A stretch of DNA of 6,855 nt from Thioalkalivibrio sp. (GTDB lineage Bacteria > Pseudomonadota > Gammaproteobacteria > Ectothiorhodospirales > Ectothiorhodospiraceae), in assembly GCA_018224485.1 (NCBI GenBank), contig JAGTVE010000223.1:1-6855 (forward strand), in the 5' to 3' direction. A program made the translations under genes and the position numbers. Of the stretch, positions 1 through 4,172 are shown piece by piece. The notes beneath the pieces were generated by a model. It did no database searches, was not told where the DNA came from, and was given only the letters and a program-made list of their open reading frames with translations. Within the stretch, counting starts at the first letter, position 1. The number at the start of each line of letters is the position of its first letter.

Positions 1-69
1 CCACGCCGCCTGAAACTGGATCCCACAGCGGCGCGCTGCATCCGCTGCGCCGAAGCGCACGACCGTTGA
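1..69 (+). CDS. DksA/TraR-family zinc-finger regulator, C-terminal fragment
   Basis: Frame 1 is open from the left edge to a TGA at 67-69 and gives 22 residues. They contain RRL, then PTA, then the pair CIRC (C-I-x-C). This matches the C-terminal end of DksA-type proteins, where the sequence after the first zinc-binding cysteine pair runs RRL-x3-PTA-x2-CIxC and ends a short helix later. DksA-family proteins bind in the secondary channel of RNA polymerase and, with ppGpp, tune transcription initiation. Only the second half of the zinc finger is visible. The coiled-coil with its acidic tip, which separates true DksA from short TraR/YbiI-like paralogues, lies outside the window, so no gene symbol is given. 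It converges on the glycosyltransferase gene across a REP cluster. The family call is fairly firm for so short a piece, because spacing and cysteines agree. Confidence 0.68.
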   Translation, partial: PRRLKLDPTAARCIRCAEAHDR

Positions 70-79
70 CGCCTACCCT

Positions 80-105
80 GTAGGAGCGGGCCTCGCCCGC
101 GAACG
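80..105 (+). repeat. REP-like unit 1 (GTAGGAG subtype)
   Basis: A 26-nt unit identical, base for base, to the one at 293-318. It has a head GTAGGAG followed by a hairpin with arms GCGGGC and GCCCGC around a short CTC loop, then the tail GAACG. It starts only 10 nt after the stop codon of the DksA-type gene, so it could serve as its transcript end. Confidence 0.85.
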
Positions 106-148
106 ACCCTCCCCGTAAGACCCGACCGGATCCGCCGTGCCATGGGCC

Positions 149-173
149 TTTCGCGAGCATGGCTCGCTCCCAC
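149..173 (-). repeat. REP-like unit 2 (GTGGGAG subtype)
   Basis: Reverse-strand unit. Read on the - strand it starts GTGGGAG and forms a hairpin with arms GCGAGC and GCTCGC (152-157 and 161-166) around a 3-nt loop. It ends in GCGAAA. Its C-rich flank (174-181) is shared with unit 4. It closely resembles the common Pseudomonas-type REP. Confidence 0.8.
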
Positions 174-190
174 AACCCCCCACCGTCCGC

Positions 191-218
191 GTGGGAGCGG
201 CTTCCAGCCGCGATTCGA
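191..218 (+). repeat. REP-like unit 3 (GTGGGAG subtype)
   Basis: Forward unit with head GTGGGAG and perfect 6-bp arms GCGGCT (197-202) and AGCCGC (206-211) around a TCC loop, then tail GATTCGA. It faces unit 2 head to head, separated by about 17 nt, as in the paired units of a BIME. Confidence 0.8.
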
Positions 219-237
219 CCGCGCCTGTAGTGCCAGG

Positions 238-266
238 GCATCGCGGCCAGAGGCCGCTCCCACAAC
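238..266 (-). repeat. REP-like unit 4 (GTGGGAG subtype)
   Basis: Reverse-strand unit with perfect 6-bp arms GCGGCC (243-248) and GGCCGC (252-257) around an AGA loop, and the head GTGGGAG read on the - strand. The flank CACAACCCCC (261-270) repeats that beside unit 2 (171-180). This shows that the repeat module extends past the palindrome. Confidence 0.8.
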
Positions 267-292
267 CCCCCTACCACCCGCGGGCCTGCCGC

Positions 293-318
293 GTAGGAGC
301 GGGCCTCGCCCGCGAACG
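293..318 (+). repeat. REP-like unit 5 (identical to unit 1)
   Basis: Exact 26-nt copy of the unit at 80-105, with partial similarity continuing 3' (a CCCT and CCG at matching spacing). It ends about 58 nt beyond the stop codon of the - strand glycosyltransferase gene, where it could stabilise or end that transcript. Confidence 0.85.
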
Positions 319-376
319 GCCCTGTCCGTTTTGGCGGGTGGGCGTGAACCCGTCCATGGGTAGACCGTCACGCTCA

Positions 377-1624
377 TCAATCCGGTCGTGTATCCCGGAT
401 CAGATCCCGCACGATTCGCTCCCAGGCGGGCCGCAGCGCATTGACGCTCCATTGCGAGACATCCAGCGCCGGTGGCAGACGTCCCTCCAGCCACTGCTGC
501 AGGCGTTCCAGCAGTGCCGCGCCGTCCCCGGGCGGATAGCGGTAGCGCTGTGGATACTGCTCCCGATAACTCAGGTCATCGGGCACCAGGGGCCGGACGC
601 CGGCGCTGACCGCCTCCAGCATCGCCAGCCCCTGAAATTCATGTAACGCCGTACTGACTGCGATCGCCGCGCGTCCGAGCAGGCGTTCGTAGGGCTCCCG
701 GTCCAGCCAGCCGTCGGCATCGATACGCCTGCCCAGCCGCTCGCGCAGGCGCGTCAGCATCTCGGGCGCCCGTTGCGGGCGCGCCCCGAGCAGCGCAACC
801 CGGAATTCGATACCGCGCGCGTCCAGCCCGAGCAAGGCATCGACGAAGCGTTCCGGAGCCTTGTCGTATTCCCAGCGGTGATTCCAGAGGATCAGGCGGC
901 GATCACGCTCCGGGCCCGGCGGTACCGGATGAACGGGGACCGGCAGCACCTCGGCCCGGGTCGCCAGGCGGTCGACGACACCCCCGGGAACGCGGTCGGG
1001 CATGCGTTTGAGAAGTCCCTCGACGCCTTCCAGGAACGACGACCTGTTGTACTCCGAGTTGAAGGCGAGGCGGTCGGCGGCCAGTGCCCCGTAGAGCTGC
1101 ACGATCTGCGGTTCGAGAGACCGCGTTTGGTGCTGCCCGATAGGGTAGGCGAACTGGTTTTCGTGGAAGTAATAGAGCGTGGGTGCGCGCGCGATGCGCG
1201 GATGCAGACCGCGCAGGGTCGCGAGGTCCACCATCGAGGTGGCAAGGACCGCGTCGGGCGTCTCCAGTGGCAGATCGTCCAGCCAGGATAGGGGATTACC
1301 CCGGATGCGCCAGCGGAAGTGCCGGCCGGGGAGTTCGCGAATCTGCCAATCCATCAAATCGAGGCTTCCGGCCAGCCAATCGGCCCAGGCGCCATGACTC
1401 GCACTGCGGTAGGCTGACAGCAGCAGAATCCTCGGCGTTGCCTGCGCAGCCTCGGGAGTGGGCTTCGGTGATGGCTGTGCGTGTCCGATTGCCGTCCTCC
1501 CGGGAGTGTCCGCGGCCTTTTCCTGATCGCCGAAGCGGTCCGTGTCCAGCCGAAGTGGATGGGAGCCAGGGACGGCAGGTGCGTTGGCAACGGGTTCCGC
1601 CGGGTCAGCACCAGGTCGTGTCAT
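377..1624 (-). CDS. DUF3524/GTDC1-type glycosyltransferase, probable tRNA-queuosine mannosyltransferase homologue
   Basis: This 415-residue protein resembles vertebrate GTDC1 (QTMAN), which transfers mannose from GDP-mannose to queuosine-34 of tRNA-Asp. Shared landmarks, in order, are RILLLSAYRSASHGAW (65-80), YFHENQFAYP (152-161), FNSEYNRSSFLEG (188-200), WNHRWEYDKAPE (247-258) and STALHEFQGLAMLEAVSAG (324-342). The N-terminal DUF3524 half comes first, followed by a GT-B nucleotide-sugar domain whose HEFxGxAMLEA motif corresponds to the EX7E-like donor site of GT4 enzymes. No signal peptide or membrane segment is seen, so it is probably cytosolic. I chose the ATG at 1622-1624, 29 nt after the transporter stop. 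The reading frame stays open upstream, but that part overlaps the transporter and looks like noise. About 63 Pro/Ala-rich residues precede the fold, which is longer than usual. The ribosome site is weak. The family assignment is strong; the exact sugar and tRNA substrate are inferred from animals. Confidence 0.85.
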   Translation of the reverse strand: MTRPGADPAEPVANAPAVPGSHPLRLDTDRFGDQEKAADTPGRTAIGHAQPSPKPTPEAAQATPRILLLSAYRSASHGAWADWLAGSLDLMDWQIRELPGRHFRWRIRGNPLSWLDDLPLETPDAVLATSMVDLATLRGLHPRIARAPTLYYFHENQFAYPIGQHQTRSLEPQIVQLYGALAADRLAFNSEYNRSSFLEGVEGLLKRMPDRVPGGVVDRLATRAEVLPVPVHPVPPGPERDRRLILWNHRWEYDKAPERFVDALLGLDARGIEFRVALLGARPQRAPEMLTRLRERLGRRIDADGWLDREPYERLLGRAAIAVSTALHEFQGLAMLEAVSAGVRPLVPDDLSYREQYPQRYRYPPGDGAALLERLQQWLEGRLPPALDVSQWSVNALRPAWERIVRDLIRDTRPD

Positions 1625-1653
1625 CGGGTTACCGCTTGCGCGGGGTGTCAACC

Positions 1654-2868
1654 TTACCGGCGCAGGCCCCACCACGCCAATGCGGATGCCGCCGCCGCGT
1701 AGGCCGCCAGGAGCAGCGCGACCGCTTCCATCGACCACTGGAGGTCGAGCAACAGTCCGACGCTGACCGGGGCGGCGGCCGTCGAGAAGATCATCGCGGC
1801 CTGCGCCACCGCCCGGATCGCTCCGAGGTGAGTGGTTCCGTAGAGTTCGACCCAAATCACGCCCATCAGGGTATTGGCGAGGCCCATGCCCAGTCCGGCC
1901 AGACCGAGGTATGCCGGCGCAAGCCAGGGGCCTTCGGCCTGGTGCAGCGCGAGCAGGGCGAGGAACAGCGGCGCAAGGTGCCAGGGAAGCAAGCGGTGTG
2001 AACCGAAGCGATCTACCGACGGGCCCGCGAAGAACAGGGACACCAGATGAGCACCCGCAAAGGCGGTGAAGCTCGAGGCAAGCCAGGGCAGGCTCCAGCC
2101 CTTTGCCTCTGCGAGTGGCACCTGATGGAAGAAGATCGCCGTCACAATGAGCGGCGCACCCATCAGGGCCGGGAGGATCAGGTAGAAACGAAGATCACGC
2201 AGGACCTGGCGTCGGGTCCAGTGGTTCATGTCCTCCACTTGCGAAGTCGCAGCCATGTGCTCGGGTGGCGGAACGCGCAGCAGTGCGGGAAGCAACAGGG
2301 CCAAGGCGATCATCATCAGGGCAATGAGCCCCCAGGTCGAACGCCAGCCGACGGCCGCCGCTGCGGCAACCACCACGATCGGAGCGACCGCCTCCGCGAC
2401 CGGGAGTCCCGCGACCGTTACGCTCACGGCCTTCCCTCGATGCCGGCCGAAGGACCGCGCGACCGCGGTCTGTGCGGTATGGGTCATCAGTCCCTGGCCG
2501 AAGAAACGGAGCAGAAAGAACCCGAGTACCAGCCCCAGAACGCCGGGCGCGGCGGCGAGCGCCGCGCTGCCCATCGCCGCCCCGAGCAGCACGAAGATCA
2601 CCATACGCCGAAGCGGAAGGTGATCGACCAGGCGTCCGGCACTGATCAGAAGCACGGCACTGGCCAAGGTGGCCGCGGAATAAGCCAGTCCCAGTTGTCC
2701 GTGAGAGAGTCCAAAGGCCTCCCGCCACTCGCCTCCGAACAGCGACAACACAAAGGTCTGTCCGACCGCCGAAAAGGCGACCAGGAAAAAGCCGGCGGCC
2801 AGAAAACGCCAATGCGGAAACAACGGGTGCACGGAGTCATCCCTGCGGGTTGCAGCGCGGGCGCTCAT
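1654..2868 (-). CDS. major facilitator superfamily transporter
   Basis: A 404-residue, very hydrophobic protein with about twelve membrane segments split by a central polar loop (about 199-226). An MFS loop 2-3 motif is seen in degenerate form in the first half (GRLVDHLPLRR, 78-88). A better copy lies in the second half (GPSVDRFGSHR, 282-292), in the GxxxDRxGxxR pattern. These mark it as an inner-membrane secondary carrier. The substrate is unknown, and nothing in the sequence picks out drug, sugar or nitrate families. It lies just upstream of the glycosyltransferase on the same strand (29-nt gap), so the two are probably cotranscribed. The ATG at 2866-2868 is the longest start but has no clear ribosome site. 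A GTG at 2830-2832 (codon 13) has AGGGA about 7 nt before it and would keep all membrane segments. Confidence 0.85.
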   Translation of the reverse strand: MSARAATRRDDSVHPLFPHWRFLAAGFFLVAFSAVGQTFVLSLFGGEWREAFGLSHGQLGLAYSAATLASAVLLISAGRLVDHLPLRRMVIFVLLGAAMGSAALAAAPGVLGLVLGFFLLRFFGQGLMTHTAQTAVARSFGRHRGKAVSVTVAGLPVAEAVAPIVVVAAAAAVGWRSTWGLIALMMIALALLLPALLRVPPPEHMAATSQVEDMNHWTRRQVLRDLRFYLILPALMGAPLIVTAIFFHQVPLAEAKGWSLPWLASSFTAFAGAHLVSLFFAGPSVDRFGSHRLLPWHLAPLFLALLALHQAEGPWLAPAYLGLAGLGMGLANTLMGVIWVELYGTTHLGAIRAVAQAAMIFSTAAAPVSVGLLLDLQWSMEAVALLLAAYAAAASALAWWGLRR

Positions 2869-3012
2869 GGTACGGATTTGCCCGCGGCTCTGCCGCCGTT
2901 ACCGCAGGCACTCGATTAGGGGGTTTTCCGGATTGCCCTCCGGTGCGGGTGGCCGGGTAATGTTGTGGATGGACACAACCAGAGTCTGCACCGCGCAGCA
3001 CCGGGAGCCCTC
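2869..3012. promoter_or_regulatory. divergent intergenic region with candidate promoter and dyad
   Basis: A 144-nt gap between the divergently transcribed transporter and protease genes must hold promoters for both. For the protease, a weak candidate is TTGCCC (2933-2938) and GGTAAT (2956-2961), spaced by 17 nt. A perfect 6-bp dyad, GTTGTG (2962-2967) and CACAAC (2974-2979) with a 6-nt spacer, lies just downstream and could be an operator. No convincing promoter for the transporter was picked out. All of these are pattern matches only. Confidence 0.35.
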
Positions 3013-3765
3013 ATGTCTGAAAGACCGGCCACCCGATTCGGCCTCCTCGGCCTTCTGGCCCTCGGATTTGCCCTTGTCGCAGGGCTTGACGCGGAGCAAC
3101 AGTGGGGCGCAGAGCGCTTGAATGAAGAGGCTCCGATCTTGCCTTGCCGGGCAACTCCGGAGGACGCCGGGTCCATCATCCTGGATCTGCGGGTGCATCT
3201 TCTTTATGCACCTGATTCGCAGGCCGTCACCACGACCCTGAAGAGCGACGAGCTTGCGCGCATCTTTGCCGGGGTAAACGAGGTCTGGAGCCAGGCAGGA
3301 ATTCGCTGGCGGCCGGCCAAGGTTTCGCGTGTGGAGGCAAGGAACGGGGCGGTGCACGAAGGTGTGCTGGCCGGGGACATACCCCGAAGACCCGGGATGA
3401 TGGCGCGGATGGTCCCTACGGATGCGGCCTCCGAGGGTTGGGACGTCTTCTTTATCCGGGACCTCGGGGGTATGGCTGGGGGTGTGTACCTGCCGCCCCT
3501 CACGGCCGTGGTGCAGAGCGAACGGGGTCCCTCCGGGATCCGGGACATCGAAGGCGACCTGGTGCGGATCCTGTCCCACGAATTGGGTCACGCCCTGTCC
3601 CTTCCCCACGTCAACTGCCCGGAGCAGGGGAATCTCATGTCCCCGGGCTGCACCCAGGGCGACCGGACGCGCCTCGCCCCGTTGCAGGTCGAGCAGGCGC
3701 GTCGCCAGGCCCGGTCGGGAAGTCCCTATTCCGGTGATGCCGCGAGGCTGCTGAAGAGAAAGTAA
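3013..3765 (+). CDS. secreted metzincin-like zinc metalloprotease
   Basis: A 250-residue protein. The zinc site is HELGHALSLPH (189-199), giving H189, H193 and H199 as ligands and E190 as the catalytic base. A Met-turn candidate, NLMSPG (207-212), follows with M209. This HExxHxxxxxH plus Met-turn layout is that of metzincins (matrixin/astacin-like), but the usual Gly at the eighth position is Ser196. The N-terminus has a signal-peptide pattern: Arg residues, then a hydrophobic stretch (about 9-24), then a possible cleavage near LDA-EQ. It is therefore likely exported to the periplasm or outside. Cys45, Cys202 and Cys213 could form a disulfide near the active site. The ATG at 3013 was chosen because GGGAG sits 5 nt before it and it places the signal sequence at the terminus; a GTG at 2965 would add 16 polar residues. 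It seems monocistronic. The substrate is unknown. Confidence 0.83.
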   Translation: MSERPATRFGLLGLLALGFALVAGLDAEQQWGAERLNEEAPILPCRATPEDAGSIILDLRVHLLYAPDSQAVTTTLKSDELARIFAGVNEVWSQAGIRWRPAKVSRVEARNGAVHEGVLAGDIPRRPGMMARMVPTDAASEGWDVFFIRDLGGMAGGVYLPPLTAVVQSERGPSGIRDIEGDLVRILSHELGHALSLPHVNCPEQGNLMSPGCTQGDRTRLAPLQVEQARRQARSGSPYSGDAARLLKRK

Positions 3766-3770
3766 TTCGG

Positions 3771-3885
3771 GAATGGGGTCGGACCAAGCCAATTCATTGT
3801 TTAAAATGGAAAAATAGCTGGAGAGAGGGGCTGATTTTGGTCTTCATGGCCCATTTTTGACCCCGAAAACGGTCATTCAAGCCAA
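3771..3885. repeat. composite imperfect inverted-repeat block, possible mobile-element remnant
   Basis: Several short arms on the left match others on the right in reverse: GAATG (3771-3775) with CATTC (3874-3878), GGGGTC (3775-3780) with GACCCC (3859-3864), and GACCAA (3782-3787) with TTGGTC (3837-3842). A direct 8-mer CAAGCCAA occurs at 3785-3792 and 3878-3885. Together with the lower GC, starting 5 nt after the protease stop codon, this suggests a small non-autonomous element or a decayed transposon end. The GGGGTC-type end recalls sequences next to REP-associated transposases, but that is memory, not a match I can verify. Confidence 0.35.
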
Positions 3886-4008
3886 GAATTGCTCGCGACG
3901 GCTGAAGGTAAGGCGACAGGAGTGAGTCGAATAGACAGATCGGGAGAGACGTGCTTTCCTTTCTGGGAATCATGCCAACGGATGGTCCGAGGCCCCTTTG
4001 AGCTGCAT

Positions 4009-4031
4009 CCCCGCCCGTGTGTCGGGCGGGG
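4009..4031 (+). terminator. GC-rich hairpin, terminator-like
   Basis: A perfect 9-bp stem, CCCCGCCCG (4009-4017) with CGGGCGGGG (4023-4031), closes a TGTGT loop. The stem is very stable, but only two T residues follow it, so it is not a standard intrinsic terminator. It may end the protease transcript with help from Rho, protect an RNA end, or act as part of the ATPase leader. Confidence 0.5.
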
Positions 4032-4061
4032 TTCATGTGCGCTCAGTGCTATTCACGCTGA

Positions 4062-4098
4062 CTTTCATGGCTCACGCAGCCACCGCCGACCATGAAAG
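4062..4098 (+). promoter_or_regulatory. spaced 9-bp dyad upstream of the ATPase gene
   Basis: CTTTCATGG (4062-4070) and CCATGAAAG (4090-4098) are perfect reverse complements separated by 19 nt. A smaller GGCT/AGCC stem (4069-4072 with 4078-4081) lies in that interval. The dyad ends 74 nt before the ATPase start codon. It could be an operator for a dimeric metal- or stress-responsive regulator, or an RNA hairpin in the leader. A further small hairpin, CCGCT (4104-4108) with AGCGG (4115-4119), follows it. Confidence 0.4.
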
Positions 4099-4172
4099 CC
4101 CCCCCGCTCCCGCAAGCGGCAGAGGGGAGAGCTGCGCGACTTTCACTCTAACTAGAGGAACCGAGCGAGCCC

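Larger units (their letters stand above)
80..318. repeat. cluster of five REP-like palindromes (BIME-like)
   Basis: This 239-nt block holds five imperfect palindromic units sharing a head GT(A/G)GGAGCG and a tail GCGA. Their orientations alternate +, -, +, -, +, at about 80, 149, 191, 238 and 293. Such units are typical of REP/BIME sequences of gammaproteobacteria, which are thought to be spread by REP-associated tyrosine transposases (RAYT). They lie in the gap between two genes transcribed towards each other, where REPs commonly act as transcript-end stabilisers, terminators or gyrase/IHF sites. No RAYT gene is present in this window. Apart from these units I see no gene or other signal in 70-376; reading frames here are products of the GC-rich palindromes. 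Confidence 0.85.
3766..4172. other. 407-nt non-coding stretch between protease and ATPase
   Basis: No frame here gives a recognisable or well-initiated protein. The first part (to about 3890) is visibly richer in A and T than the flanking genes and holds nested inverted repeats. Bases 3891-4008 show nothing I can name. The last 160 nt contain a GC-rich hairpin, a spaced 9-bp dyad and the ribosome site of the ATPase gene (AGAGGAA at 4154-4160, 12 nt before the ATG). An extended -10-like TGCTATTCA at 4047-4055 might start the ATPase transcript, but there is no matching -35 box. Confidence 0.6.

Noticed and set aside
137..646. 169-codon + strand frame across the REP cluster and into the glycosyltransferase gene
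   Set aside because: Half of it is repeat palindrome and the rest is antisense to a well-supported gene.
1625..1855. Upstream 77-codon extension of the glycosyltransferase reading frame
   Set aside because: It overlaps the end of the transporter gene, is Gly/Arg/Pro-rich without homology features, and a sensible ATG exists at 1622-1624 just after the transporter stop.
1183..2919. Two + strand frames (272 and 290 codons) opposite the transporter and glycosyltransferase
   Set aside because: Arg/Gln/Gly-rich translations without motifs; the - strand carries conserved membrane and glycosyltransferase signatures over the same bases.
2899..3792. 297-codon open frame on the - strand opposite the protease
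   Set aside because: The + strand encodes a coherent protease with signal peptide, zinc motif, Met-turn and ribosome site; the reverse frame has no recognisable motif and is a high-GC shadow.
3794..4095. Small frames of 68 to 80 codons on both strands in the non-coding stretch
   Set aside because: No ribosome site, no recognisable protein features, and they run through inverted repeats.
4100..4172. yybP-ykoY (Mn2+) riboswitch, considered because GGGGAGAGC precedes a cation ATPase
   Set aside because: The GGGGAG element lies only about 50 nt before the start codon, and the rest of the conserved loops and paired stems are not seen.
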